NCBI GenBank assembly: GCA_035610835.1
Contig: CM069446.1
Coordinates: 73,021,062 to 73,085,061 of the forward strand
Direction: 5' to 3'
Origin: Ophiura sarsii
Lineage: Eukaryota > Echinodermata > Ophiuroidea > Amphilepidida > Ophiuridae
DNA: 64,000 nt
The position numbers and the translations under genes were made by a program. Under the pieces are notes generated by a model. The model made no database searches and had not been told where the DNA came from. It was given only the letters and a program-made list of their open reading frames with translations. Shown piece after piece: positions 23,400 through 35,664 of the stretch. The number at the start of each line of letters is the position of its first letter. Position 1 is the first letter of the stretch.

Positions 23400-23822
23400 T
23401 CGTGACGTGACGTGTTGCATTATTCATGTTACGATCTGTTACACACAGCGAACATGCGCAGGGGTCATGGGTTAATGCACTGTGTAATTCTACATTCCCG
23501 GAAAACACTCTGTTCAAAGGCACAAAAAGTGGACTTGTTTTAAGCATTTTTTTGTAATTCTGAGGTGTGTGGATCGTGTTTCTTTATCAAATTGGTTAGA
23601 AATCCATCCATTTCAGAACATCTGAAATTTAAAGTGGACCCATACACCTGGGAAAGTATGATGCCAAGGGCACATATTTTGCACGTAAATCCAATACAAA
23701 AGTTGAGAAAATCGACCAAAATATGACGTCTTTGCCCTGATATTATCTACAAACAAATTATATAAATGCAATTTCTGTTATTCAATTCCATCGAGCGGCA
23801 TTCTAGTTGATCATAATGTTTC

Positions 23823-24075
23823 ATAACGCTTTCCATGCGGCCATTACTTTTACCATACACAAAACAGATCTTTCAGAAACCTTTCCCAACTTTCAAAGTT
23901 TATCTCAACGGTTGCTGTTGCTAACCCAAAACTAGGAATGTTTGTACTTATTTCAATGCATTTCTCATGGTGATTCCAAATATGGTAATGAAATTCAATA
24001 ATGTTGACATTTTGGTAACATCTTGTGAACATTTTGAATGTCGTCTGCAGCCGCCTGCCGCATGGAAAGCGATAA
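23823..24075. mobile_element. TTAA-type MITE, copy 2 (ATAA-flanked)
   Basis: Same family as 21280-21516. Ends CGCTTTCCATGCGGC and GCCGCATGGAAAGCG are exact complements, carrying the same CG-to-TG change on both sides. Flanks are ATAA instead of TTAA on both sides. Confidence 0.85.
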
Positions 24076-24343
24076 CATAGCAAATAATATACCAGTTGTG
24101 TGATTCAACTTCAGAACAGAGAGGGCGCATTGTGCTTTTCTGGTTATAATACGATGAATCGAAATACAAGCAAACCGTTATCTAACCAGCAAAACGTCAA
24201 GCAAAAGCAGAAGGTCGACTTTTAAAAGGTTGACTTTTAAAAGGGGTCATTACAAGTGGTGGTATAAAACAAATAAAATGGATTTCAAGATTACTTGACC
24301 AGAATGAAGATCTTGGAAACGAGTTGTGAAACAATGGTTTGAT

Positions 24344-25312
24344 CCACTTGTGGTTTATCTTTTCTACTTGATCTCAACTGTAAACGTGAAGATGTGTATG
24401 ATATAACTAAAGGTAAATTACCATCTTTTATCAAGATCTATTAGAACCATGGTTTTATTTGCAAAATAAACGTAATAAGAATACTTCAAACAATGTTACG
24501 TTATGGGGTAATGATAATGTAAGAAACGGTGGTAAAGTGTTGTTTTTCCGTAAATGGATACACGCACATATATATTATTTGAGCGATATTATTGTTGAGA
24601 ATAGATTTGTGTGTTAACTTGAGAGAACTCGAGAGTATTATAAAATGTCCTTTTAACATGTTTAATCTACACAAGCTGATAACATCAATACCTAAACGGT
24701 GGAAAGGCAGGATCAAAAAAGGAGATCTATTGAAATAAAAGACCAAAATGTACATGTTTCTATGTTAAGTTCGAAAAACATTTATATGATGTTAAATATA
24801 AAGATAAAAAACAAGCAAAATGTATCAACTATTGGGAACAAAAGTTGACACCAAGAAATGACTGGTACAACATATTCTTGTTTAAGATTAAGAATAGAAT
24901 TCTAAACAAGATTGGTCACTTTCAATTTAACCTGATTTATAATCTACTTCCATGCAAAAAAAATCCATATAAATGGAAATTAATCGAATCAGACAAATGT
25001 ATTTTCTGTAATCAACTTGATGATTATACACATTTTTTTGTCTCATGTATCAAGAATAAGTCTTTTTGGAAACAGATAACAACATGTTTGAGAACTCTTA
25101 AATATAATTCTTTCAGAATATCCCTTGAATACGTAATTTGTGGCTGGAAAATAAATAACTCTGAATTTGATATAGCCAATGTTATAATCATCCTTGCATG
25201 TTATGCAATATGCAAATTTCGCATGATATATAACGAAACCCAAAAAGAGATTCCAATATTCCATTTGTTTTATTTAGAAATTAAAAAACTTAATGATTTA
25301 CTAGTTAATTAA
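24344..25312 (+). pseudogene. degenerate LINE ORF2 C-terminal fragment (Tx1/L1-like)
   Basis: Translated pieces in changing frames read LNCKREDVYDITKGKLPSF, then QDLLEPWFYLQNKR, LWGNDNVRNGGKVLFFRKW and, in the longest open part (24845-25312), FQFNLIYNLLPCKKNPYKW with CIFCNQLDDYTHFFVSC and a following FW. This order (LP-F, LWNN...GK..F...W, then the C-x2-C...H..xxC zinc-finger-like region) is the C-terminal part of non-LTR retrotransposon ORF2 after the reverse transcriptase. A frameshift near 24430 and a stop near 24617 break it. The endonuclease and RT core are absent, so it is a 5'-truncated dead copy. Confidence 0.75.
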
Positions 25313-26421
25313 AAAACACACCAGAGGATTCCAATCACAAATACAGAACAATGGAACGAATTAAAAACGTTTCTAAACATATAAATTAGTTGTTTTTTGT
25401 TTGTTTTTGTTTTCTATCTCTATCAAAATATATTGTATTTGTTTGTCGACTCGACTGAGAGCGTCATGTATCTTTGAAAATCGTGAACCACTAAGCTAAA
25501 GGTAACGATATTTGGTGGTATGGGAGACTCTCTGATCGAGTCATGATTTCTGTAACTTATCAACAATAACAAAAATGAATATTCTTAATATTATGTTATA
25601 TGTTATGATTATGAAAATAAAGCACGAGTGCTCCATGCACTGTGGAAACTTGAAAAAAATAAAATATATACAAGGTACGGTAATTAAACATTATTATAGG
25701 CCTACATATCGTCAGCCTGCTTCGATAATTGCCTTACTTACTTTGCAGCGAAATTGAGCTTTTTGCATAAATCATTACATTATGCACATGCTGTAATAAT
25801 GCCTATTATGTCATTGACCAATTAAAAGTGTTGATAAATGCACAATTTCAATTCTGCCTAAGTCAGCCTTGTGAGTTAGGCAGATTGTAATAATGATGTA
25901 AAATGTTTAAAATGGGTCATAACAATGGGCCACATTTCGTTGATATTCGGTAGGTTGCAACCATTCTGATGATGCGACTCGTGATATTCCACAGATGTGG
26001 ACACGGATGTAGTTTATAACTATTATAATACAAAAGAAATCAGTGTATGGTAGAATAAAAGAAATATAAAATTAGTGATACATGCAGAAACTACCACGCC
26101 TAACACATGTTGTTTAAAAAATGCAACGTATGCAATATCATATTATGGGATTTATATCACGTATCCGCTTCTCAAATTGGCCAACCCGTGCACATCTTTC
26201 ACGTGATAACACCTCATGAATTAGTACAAAAGACATCTATAAAATATTTATTTACGACTAGAATACTATGTGTGACATCGCTCATTCATGAACAGCCCGC
26301 ACACTGTTGGGTCTGCACGTGGAAGGTGATTAGCGGACAGCCGACCATTGCACTGCCGGTTGGTGACGAAAGCTACCTGCCATGTTAAGCTTTATGCTTA
26401 TGGGTTCATCAGGTAGTCTAG
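25313..26421. other. AT-rich stretch with a partial TIR-element copy
   Basis: The part at 25690-25880 (CGTCAGCCTGCTTCGATAA, then ATGCACATGCTGTAATAATG and TTGACCAATTAAAAGTGTTG) matches the end of the element at 46058-46518 in reverse. The rest shows nothing recognisable; short frames of 60 and 93 codons have no family features. Confidence 0.55.
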
Positions 26422-26733
26422 TCATGTCTGCGAAGCACCTTCGCTGTGCCATTTGTAATAGTCCCCGCGTACATGGCAGGTCGGGGTAGGATCTGGATTG
26501 CCCTTGGGTTGTCCAGGCCTACGGCCCGATGATTTGTTATACGGGGCCACTGGGGGAGGCCGGTTGTGTCTGTCCTGTCCCTTGAAGGTTTTTACCGTGG
26601 CTTGGGCTTGCCTTTGCTGCGGCTTTCCCTTCTTGGGGTCAAAAAAAAGAGAAAGGATCTTGTGCCTTGCCCTGTCCCTTGTTGGTCCTGGCCACGTGTT
26701 GGCGCCAATATTGAAAGCCAATATCGGGCCCAT
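26422..26733 (-). pseudogene. GC-rich open frame, possible retroelement remnant
   Basis: A 103-codon minus-strand frame, distinctly more GC-rich than its surroundings, rich in Pro, Arg, Lys and Gln (DPKKGKPQQRQAQATVKTFK), ending CHVRGDYYKWH. Basic, proline-rich composition would suit a gag-like or nucleic-acid-binding remnant of a retroelement, but no diagnostic motif is visible and no function is assigned. Confidence 0.22.
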
Positions 26734-26779
26734 GAAACATAATTATTGTAATGTTGTATGGGTTAAAGTTTAGCAAAAA

Positions 26780-27075
26780 TAAATAAAAGTTTAACCAACA
26801 TTTTTTAACCAACTACTGTTGGTTAAAACATATTAACCAACAAATGATTAAAAATTGTAACCAACCACAGGTTAAACTGTTAAAGTTTAACCACCACTGT
26901 TGGTCAAAACATATTAACCAAAAAATGATTACAATTTGTAACCAACCACAGGTTAAAGTTTAACCAACAGCTGTTGGTTACAGTTTTAACCAACCAATTG
27001 TGTGGTTCACCTGGTAACCTCCCGTTGGTTAAAATTTTAACCAACATGGTTAAAGATTTTAACCTTTGTTCTGAG
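26780..27075. repeat. inverted/tandem TTAACCAAC repeat
   Basis: TTAACCAAC and GTTGGTTAAA alternate throughout. A ~110-bp block (AACATATTAACCAA, then GTAACCAACCACAGGTTAAA) is duplicated. It can form extended hairpins. Confidence 0.8.
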
Positions 27076-27079
27076 AGTG

Positions 27080-28611
27080 TAATGTGACTTGAAAACACTG
27101 TGCTGCTTGCTATACAATCAGTTTCCCAATTGAATAATGAAACTAGTTATCGAAATCTTATTTAAATAGACAGTTTGTTTATACCGCTGAAAAACCTGAC
27201 TATCTCCCACAATTTCAAACCAGTATGGACATGCGACACAAAATTTTCAAAAAATAATCAACCAATCTTGATTATATTTTGTCACGCGTAAAAGTACACA
27301 CTACTATAAGTTTTTTCAGAAATTGTACTACTGTATTATGTATTCATTTTGCGTAAACAAAAAAACAAAAAATCTGTAAAGTTAAGGTGCACATTGCCTG
27401 GGACACGGTGTTCATCAAAGTTACCGTTACTATTAATAAGATTGAAATTATGTGTTTTAATAATAAAGACTTGACATTGACTTAACTTTGTGTTAACGAT
27501 TAAATAAAATACAATAGCTAGTAAAAAAAACTTTAAAAACCCGTGAGAATGAAAAACTACAAAGTTGTCAAGTGTTGTTTTAAAGTTGCACAATATTTAT
27601 TAGGCCCTATACATATTAAGAACCCTGTAACAGAATATATAACCCCTTGCATCAAATGACCGATGTCCTTATGACGTGGTTATTGAACGATTGAATACTT
27701 AATCCTATCTCTATTAATGTCAAGGTAGCATTTGATATTTGGCAATAAACAGGAATAATCATAGCAACCGCCGCGGTTAATAATTCATGGATAAGTATAT
27801 AATATAATTTTTCATAGAAATAACCAGCTGCGTATATATATATATATATGAAACAGATGGGCTGATTTGCAGTGTCTTCATTATTATAGTAAGCTCAGTA
27901 ATTCCAAATTTCATTTGATATTACTTTTCTCCCACATTTTTTTTCAGAAAAACAATTTTCTAAATGCTTAACCCTTACCCCCGAGGCACCTTTTGCAAAT
28001 AATTTTTTTTTCGCGGCCAAATAGCGAGTGGGGAAAGTGGCCCTACGCCCCCAGGGTTTATTGGCGTCGGATTTTACCTTCTAACCCACGTACACTGCTA
28101 CATTAGGTCTTTTCTCAAAAGTGTGATGAATGCGTAATGATCAAATTCTTCGTGCGGGGTTTTGCGGAGATTCAGATGGACCAATGGCAGACACGAAAAA
28201 TACGGGGTCTATGAATATTATACCGTCTTCCTCGATACTAAGAGATGTTTAAGTGTTTTTTAACAACATTTACTTAATATTTAAAATCATTATAATTTGC
28301 CATTATTGTTGTTTCTACTCACAAAAAAAAGCAGCAAAACTTGATCAAAACAATGTTGAAATATGTTGAAATATAATCGCTATTTTATTGAAACCAGACA
28401 ATGGTGGTAACGAAAAATCATTGTGGCAAGACCCATGGTCACGAGCCGCGTCGTGCTTCTTGAAAAGCCATACACTTTTCTAATATTGCTATTAATTCAA
28501 ATGTCATATTTCAGAGGGAAAAAAGCATTTGTATAGTTTAAATTAAATTTCCAATGTTTAAACTGATAAAACAACGTCATTTGTTACATAAATAAAGACA
28601 AAAGAAAATGT
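27080..28611. other. AT-rich stretch upstream of the gap
   Basis: No gene supported. A part at 28270-28390 (TTATTGTTGTTTCTACTCAC, then CAGCAAAACTTGATCAAAAC) matches the interior of the MITE at 44527-44938, so it is a diverged copy. A (TA)n tract lies near 27835-27850. Confidence 0.5.
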
Positions 28612-28702
28612 GACCCCAGTGAGATTTGAACTCACGCGTTAAAGTGTTCATAGCTAATACAAGCCATTAGAACAATGCCTTAGACCACTCGGCCACCGTG
28701 CC
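28612..28702 (-). tRNA. Leu/Ser-type tRNA-like sequence with intron-like loop, probably pseudogene
   Basis: On the minus strand: A box GGCCGAGTGGTCTAAGGC, typical of Leu/Ser tRNAs, and a paired T arm GTGAGTTCAAATCTCAC. A 5-bp anticodon stem TGTTC/GAACA encloses about 20 nt, longer than a 7-nt loop, as if an intron were present. However U33 is not properly placed and the acceptor stem has mismatches (4-69, 6-67). Isotype cannot be assigned safely. A covariance-model scan would settle it. Confidence 0.45.
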
Positions 28703-28886
28703 ATTTACCGATTTTTGTGGCGAAGAAATACCCAATAACATATACTTATTTAAATGTCGTTATTTACCCAATAATCATAAAACTATAATATAAGTCCTGA
28801 ATATCGTCAAGTATTATATCTTTTTGCCTATGACAATCCCTTTTCTACCATTTCGCATTAAAATTGAAGTGTATAATATGCAATTT

Positions 28887-28986
28887 NNNNNNNNNNNNNN
28901 NNNNNNNNNNNNNNNNNNNNNNNNNNNNNNNNNNNNNNNNNNNNNNNNNNNNNNNNNNNNNNNNNNNNNNNNNNNNNNNNNNNNNN
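28887..28986. other. assembly gap (100 N)
   Basis: Exactly 100 N, the conventional placeholder for a gap of unknown size. Missing MSP130-like 5' exons could lie here. Distances and orientation across this point rest on scaffolding. Confidence 0.99.
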
Positions 28987-31890
28987 TGTCACACTATATA
29001 TGGCACGACTGTTTATTAGTAGTTGAAAAGCCCCGCCCACTCAAACCGGCCATGTATACATGCTGTCTGGTTTTGAGGCACTTATCAGGCATTCTCAACT
29101 GGTGGCGCCGCGCCACTTGTGGCGCACCAAGAAATCCATCCTAAGTGGCGCGAGAGTGGTTACAATTTGTTTTTTAAACAAATCGTATCATGATATAGCC
29201 AGATTTCATAGGCCTATGACGGTCAGATGTATGTGCCTTCAAAAGAGTAATATTAGTTATTATGCTGCCTACATGTTAAAATATTTTGAAATTAATGTTA
29301 TAAAGGCAATTTTGCCATTGTAAATTCTAAAAAAATATGACCAAGTGGAGCTTCAACAAGTTTGTTACTAAAATGTGGCGCATCAGTAAATCTACATGAG
29401 AAAGCCTACACTAAACTGTCAACACTTCACCAAATGCAAAAGGAAGGTCACTCTTGGTTTGGTTTGGGTATTAGTATTTATTTTAAGAATTAGTATAGAT
29501 GAAGAAGATTTAAGATTTGATGCAATGCGGTATGCAAGTATGACTTACATTGAGTCAATTTATGATGGAACAATTATAACAATGAAAATATATTATATTG
29601 ATTATGAGTAAACATTTTACATTTTATTCAAGACAAATTTTAACAATGAAAATATAAATGTTTCACTATTTACTGATGAGCGCTCAATACTGAAATTTAA
29701 AAAAACCACGTACACTCTTAAAACATAGGGTAGATAAGAATTAGAAAGAAAAAACCACATATTTGTTTTTGTGACACACATTTTGTACGAATTAATTTGT
29801 GAGTACAACATGTTTCGGTTTCTATTTCATTCATAGTTCTCCCATCGACCGATAACATATTACACTTTGTATTGTTGTAAAATCTTTCTGGAAAGTGGCT
29901 TTCATAGTAAATAAAATTACAGTCTAATATAGGCCTATAAATATATATAGGCTAATCTTGCCCCGCCCAAGTTGAACAGATCAGGAAGACCCCCGGCCTA
30001 TAGGCATTATTTATATTTAGTGTATTTGGTCAGTTTGGTCCCCGTTTCAGGGGCACGGTTTTATATAGACCCCTATATTAATAGTATCCCTATCTGTGGG
30101 AATAAAGCTTATGGCAAAAGAAAGTAAGAAAATACATTTCAACTTTTTAATTTAAAATTCAGTCAGAGGATGGTAAATTTAACTGTCTAAAACCCTCATG
30201 TTACCAGTCAACTTTCAAGTCATCACACTAACAGACCATGCCAGAGATTCAAAAGGTTTTTTGGTAAAAGCTGAAATAACCCCGTCGGTAAAACGACCCT
30301 CCGTCGGTAGATTTGTGTTTTTGACTATGCGATTTTTTTTCGACCGGTTATGCGGACAGCTTCATCGCTACCCCCCCCCCCCCCCCCCCCCACCACTTAT
30401 CAAGATTTACCCTTGCTTTTACAGCATGTGAAAACCAAAATTACTGCAAAGTAGTGCCGCATTATTGAATATTAGGCGACAAAAAACACCAGTTGTCACG
30501 GGGCAACCAACACATTGTTTTCCTTCAAATGAGCAAACATCTTTTAGTTTTAAATTTGTGAAATGCTTAAAAAAAACTTTAAAAAAAATCAATTGTTTGC
30601 AATTTTTGAAAACAAATTAATGTTGAAAATTCACCAAAAATTCCCGAGTTGTTTTGAAAAACAATTGGGGTTTTCTATCGCCTAAGTGATAGTTTATTCA
30701 TTATTTGCAAAGTAATATATTTCAATATTTTAAAAATAGTTGTAAAATATGGTTTGGACAGATGTATCAAGTTATTAAATTAGAAAGGGCAAAAGCAGTT
30801 TGTGCCAGGTTTTGTAGATTGCATTTTCCCAGTACAAGACATTAATGGTGTATTTCTCGGGATAAAGGCCTACAGCCCCAACTCCAAATCATTACATTTA
30901 ATTTAAATTCTTAGATTTATATTTTCTACAAGTCTTAATTTTAAATAAAAATGGTCTGAAAAGGTACCAAACAGCGTCTTGATCAATGTAAAATGATGTA
31001 ATTAAGGGTGTGTAACGTAAAATAGAATAAAAAATGTTTATCAAACCTTTATAAAATAGGGATTTTTTAATATGAGCTGATCTAAATTTGTTTACTTTGA
31101 GTTACAAATATAGCCTTACAAAATTATGCCCTTAAAAAGTGTATAATTGTCTTGATAATTGATGAGCACCCCTTGACTCCTCAAAAATAAGCCAAACAGG
31201 GTACATCTCAAATCAGAAAAGGTGAATATTCAGCGATTTAAGATTGCTTTTTATTATAATTAAAAAGCATTGAATCAAGAAGTAAAATCTAGTTTAACAT
31301 GATTTCTATGCAGTTTGAAATTCAAACCAGTGGTGGTTTAATTTCTTGAGATATGGAATTTCATTCAAAAAATGTTGGCCACATTAATGAGGAAGTCAAC
31401 AATCTAATTTCCTGAGGTTTATACCTTTTTAATGAAAAATAAAAGTTGGTGAAATCTGTTTAAAATGATGACTATTTATGGAAATTTAGGGCAATTTGTT
31501 TCTCATAAGATAGGTAAATTTTCATTTTCAATTTGTTGAAATCTGGATTGTGTTAGGCTTGGGAACTGTGGTTTTAATTCCTTAGTCCCTATCGAGGTAT
31601 TCGAAATCGATGTAAAGGCCGTGAGTGACCGATTCCAGTTCCAGGTCTTGATTTTTTTTTTTGGTTTGAATTATGGAATATACATACACCATTTCCCTGG
31701 TATTTTGGATTGCATCAGAAAATGGTTACAAAACATGCTTCTTTCTTTTGGATCGCCCCCATTCCATTTCAATGGAATTTTTATTATGGGGTAGAACAAA
31801 TAGTTATTGCGATATGCTAATTCGAATCTCAGATGGTGTAAAATGTAAAAATCTGGACATGCAACGGTAAGGGTGGCGAGTTCAAAACAC
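28987..31890. other. AT-rich stretch downstream of the gap
   Basis: Contains a 21-nt C tract at 30371-30391 and repeated GTGGCGC motifs at 29100-29150 and 29370, which may be ends of a DNA transposon remnant. No supportable exon for the MSP130-like N terminus was found here. Confidence 0.45.
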
Positions 31891-31894
31891 ACGG

Positions 31895-32470
31895 CCATGC
31901 AGCTCCACTTTGAAAAACACCCCTATATAAAATTGATTATCCTCACATTGTGCACTCCCTATAGGGCAGTGAGCTTGCCATATATGGTAGGTATGACCTT
32001 ACACTATATAACTTTGATTCAGGTATAAATATCTATCATCTGGTTTTTTTAGTTAGAACTGGGTTTTTTAAGCCTGGCCCGAGCATTTTGCTTGAGCCTG
32101 GTCCCTTCAGGACCCAAGCGCGTGTCCGTACGGACCAACCGTGTAAACAAACAAAGCTGTAGGGCCACTCTTTTGACTCAGCTGGGAGGATGGCTGACTC
32201 AGTGTTCCTATATTCTATCTTTATAGTATTTCCCTGGATAGTGGCCCTACTAGGAGGGCTATGCGAAGGTTGGATAGTCGGCCGTATTGTTCCGATGGAT
32301 CAATACGCCACACACACGTTACCTGTCATTCCCACTGTTTTTCAGTATTTTTATACATGTAGTTTAACTGAGATGTACATTGTACTCTCTTCTTTTATTT
32401 TGAACAGTGAATATAAGTGTAAGATTACAATTTTGCCATGCAAACGGGAATGGCGAAACTTCAAATGCTT
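31895..32470. repeat. interspersed repeat modules in reverse orientation
   Basis: Sequence at 31895-32055 matches the element at 3612-3877 in reverse. Sequence at 32262-32345 (GGTTGGATAGTCGGCCGTAT, GATCAATACG, TTACCTGTCAT) matches 36495-36570 in reverse. The 95-codon frame at 32190-32477 is therefore in repeat DNA. Confidence 0.6.
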
Positions 32471-32707
32471 TTTTTAATGCTGGAAGTACGAACCTTAATT
32501 CTTTAAAAACAGTTAAGAAAGTTTAAGCAATTCCAGATCATTGGTTCTTAGAGAAATTGGCGAATTTTTATATTATGGGACAATATAACACGGCGTGCAT
32601 AAGCGTAACCTTTCGCGCAGTGTGTGGTAACTTTATCTTTGTTCCATATCGCGCACTTCTGCAGTGCGGCTTACTGCGACCAAGGACGCTCTAATTATAT
32701 ATCCTGG

Positions 32708-32899
32708 ACTGCGACTACTGCAGTGCGGCTTACTGCGACTACTGCAGTGCGGCTTACTGCGACTACTGCAGTGCGGCTTACTGCGACTACTGCAGTGCGG
32801 CTTACTGCGACTACTGCAGTGCGGCTTACTGCGACTACTGCAGTGCGACTTACTGCGACTACTGCAGTGCGGCTTACTGCGACTACTGCAGTGCGGCTT
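32708..32899. repeat. 24-bp tandem repeat, 8 copies (array A)
   Basis: Unit core CTGCGACTACTGCAGTGCGG repeats every 24 bp with almost no divergence (one G-to-A change). Because 24 is divisible by three, every frame stays open, giving TATTAVRL-type repeats that are not evidence for a protein. A partial unit sits upstream at 32659-32680. Confidence 0.95.
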
Positions 32900-33089
32900 T
32901 AGACTTTATCCTCCAGTCGTACAATACGCTCCACTGCGTTTGCTGTTGTGACGACTGGAAATGTTCCAGCCCAAATGACGGAGCACTTTTTGACAGCAAT
33001 TTGCTTACCGCGCGAGCTGCGCCTTGCACAAACACGCGAATTGCACGCGAATTGGTAGGCCACTAACGCACACGCGGGCGCGCACATTC

Positions 33090-33980
33090 ATGACATCCAT
33101 TTAAAACACGGCTGAATCATGATCAAGTTGATTGATCATGCATTTAAATTCATTTTTGTTTACTAGCAAAACCGTCGTTTTCTTTCGACAGCAAGCCTGC
33201 ACTTTGCGGCTGTTTACATATCGGGTTGTTGGTCAATATTTTACGATGTACATATTTTCACATACCTAAAATAGATGGAAGAAACTCCCAAACCTAAGTT
33301 TTAAAAGGCCTGCTGCTGCGCTGTCTCATGTTTTTCACTCTTTTTTTCGTAGAGAATTAAATCAATGAAGTGTTAATGATTTCCAATATCGGCCAGTAAA
33401 AAGATATAATTCGTACCGATGTGGCAGTAGGCCGTGGACATGCAAAAGTCTGATATTAATTAAAGTGATAAGCTTTAAAGTTTTAAATACCAGCTGGATG
33501 CATGGGCTGCTGCTGTACTGTTGGATCATCAAGCACTTTTGGTCACGAGTGGCTCTTCTGTCATTAACATGATCATAGTATAACTATAAGTATCAGTACC
33601 AGACCACCCCTCAATACTACTCATATACATACATAAATTAATAACGAAATATCGGAAATATTTAAAACAAATAAATAAATAAATGTCCTAAAAAAAAAAT
33701 GATAATAACAATTTAAAAAATGTCCCATTTTTTTTTATCAACACACTAATTTCAACAACAACAACAAATTCTGGTTTTTTTTTAATTGTTAATTTATGGA
33801 ATTTATGTTTTGCATATTAAAAGATAGGCCTAAATATGAATTTCAATTTTTAAACAAAATTAATTTGTTTTATTTTGAGTTTGGTGAGTGCGTACCTTCA
33901 TCATAGGCTGAGCAGGATAGTGTTTGATGGAGCAAGAAAAGGCAGGATATAGGACTAAGACCAAGACTTAAATAATAGGA
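33090..33980. other. AT-rich stretch between arrays
   Basis: No gene or named repeat. Contains several A/T runs and simple AAT/ACA repeats near 33660-33770. Confidence 0.45.
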
Positions 33981-33984
33981 GGGT

Positions 33985-34640
33985 ACGAAGCCGGCATAGG
34001 AAGGTGTAGGAGGCTGGCGCAGGCAGGATGTATGAAGGCCTACACGGGGGCCTACAGTACAGATCTAGCGTAGAGCGTCGTACAGGTGCAGTAAGATGTA
34101 TGGACATGTGGCGCAGGAATGTGTACAAAGATAGCGCAGGAACAGGAAGGTGTTAGCGCATGAAAGCGTAAGTGCATGAAGGTGTACGAAACTGGCACAG
34201 GAAGGCGTACTAAGCTGGTGCAGCAGGAGGCTTCGTACAGAGCTGATGCACTTACTAGGCCTACAAAGCTGGCGCAGAAGGCCTGTACAGAGCTGGCGCA
34301 GGAAAGCGTGCAATACGAAGGTAGCGCAGGTAAGCGTAAAAGTATCGCAGGAAAGCGTAAAAGTATCGCAGGAAAGCGTAAAAGTATCGCAGGAAAGCGT
34401 AAAAGTATCGCAGGAAAGCGCAAAGGTATCGCAGGAAAACGCAAATGTATCGCAGGAAAGCGTACAAAGGTATCGCAGGAAAGCGCAAAGGTATCGCAGG
34501 AAAGCGTACAAAGGTAGCGCTGGAAGGCGTTCGAAGGTAGCGCAGAAGGCGTACAAAGGAATGCAGGAAGGTGTACGAAGGAGTGCAAGAAAGCGTACAA
34601 ATGGCACAGGAGGAAGCCTGCATGAAGAGCATGAAGCCGC
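33985..34640. repeat. 21-bp tandem array with degenerate flanks
   Basis: The core CGCAGGAAAGCG followed by TAAAAGTAT is nearly perfect at 34320-34520 and decays outward into longer, variable spacings of GCGCAGGAAGG-like units. All three frames on both strands stay open because the unit is a multiple of three; the 113-182-codon frames here are artefacts of that. Confidence 0.93.
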
Positions 34641-35664
34641 TACAAAAATCTATGGGGGTTATGAATGGCATTAATTGACTGACATTTGGGCATATTTTAA
34701 TAACTAACTAATAGTAATACTATCATGGTATCTGTGGAAAAGTAGGCCTTAAATACAAAGTGCCTCCCTCTCTAGCTCTAGGCATAAAAAAATCCCTACC
34801 CTAACCTTAGGCCTTTTAAGGCCAGCCTAATTTAGCCTAAGCTATACATCATGTAAATGTATGAACTATTACTAGGCCTAGTAAAATTACGCATAAGTAC
34901 TGACCTCGTAAGAAGTAGTCGTAAAGCCTAATTAGGCACAACAACACTCAGTCATGTATGTAGTCACTTGTCAAAGTAGGAGAATCATCTGGCCGGCCGG
35001 TACAACAATCGATTAAAAATTAACAGCTTTAAAAAACAGCTACCGCTTGTTTCATCAATGAACGAGAGCAGCGGTCGCTCAACGTACGGTACAGAACAGT
35101 CGAACTAGGCTATGTATGCCTAGAATTTGTTGTTTAATTAATATCGAGGAACAACATACACCTCCATGAACATATTATCCGGCAGAATTCTGTTGATTTT
35201 AAAGCTGATCGTAAATAAAATCTGCTGTAAAATGTAAACAAACAGGGTGACGTAAAATCTGGCCATCTGGGATCTGCTGACTACTTCGCGAAGAGTGTGT
35301 GGTTGAGGAGGCACGGGATTGGTTAGAGTTTGTGTTTTATTGTACTCTTTCTTTACAGAAGAGGCTTCTTTAGGTGAATTACTTCCCCAAAATCAATAGT
35401 TTTACTCTTTACTCGCAATCATCAACCTCTGCTGAACCATCACCCCGCGGCGCAGCGAGCCGCGCCGCGTCGTGCCGGCAGATCTGCGTGGCAAGTGACA
35501 TGCATATTCATGTATGTAAATAAAATCACAATTCCGATTTTATTTTGCTCCTTCTATTTTCACGCTTTGTGACCAGTCCCCAAGTGGAGGACCGCGCTAT
35601 GCATTCTGGGTATATTAGTTCAGCGGGTGCGGGACGACACTTCGGGGACTGGTGGAACTTGTCT
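34641..35664. other. intergenic stretch with a short GC-rich patch
   Basis: Mostly AT-rich. A GC-rich, CpG-dense patch at 35440-35500 (GCGGCGCAGCGAGCCGCGCC) stands out. It could be promoter DNA for the MSP130-like gene or part of a repeat (GAGCCGCGTCGTGC also occurs near 28444). No exon could be attached to it. Confidence 0.4.

Larger units (their letters stand above)
22141..23822. other. unassigned AT-rich stretch
   Basis: No supportable gene. It contains the tRNA-like sequence at 23100-23171 and a 24-bp perfect palindrome at 23376-23399 with adjoining CGTGA repeats. Otherwise nothing recognised. Confidence 0.5.

Noticed and set aside
24845..25312. Active LINE gene
   Set aside because: Only the C-terminal part is present, with upstream frameshift and stop and no reverse-transcriptase core.
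32190..32477. Signal-peptide-like frame as the missing first MSP130-like exon
   Set aside because: The same sequence occurs inverted at 36495-36570 within a repeat, the encoded residues do not match the family N terminus, and no suitable phase-1 donor follows.
32624..32951. Repeat-protein frames (TATTAVRL, LLRLLQCG) and the similar frames at 35545-35868
   Set aside because: Direct consequence of the 24-bp arrays; no start context, flanking exon or family similarity.
34052..34674. Several overlapping open frames of 113-182 codons on both strands
   Set aside because: They are open only because the underlying 21-bp repeat is a multiple of three. The products are simple periodic peptides in every frame.
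35440..35500. CpG-island promoter of the MSP130-like gene
   Set aside because: Very short, similar GC-rich words occur in other repeats, and no first exon could be linked to it. Kept only as a note.
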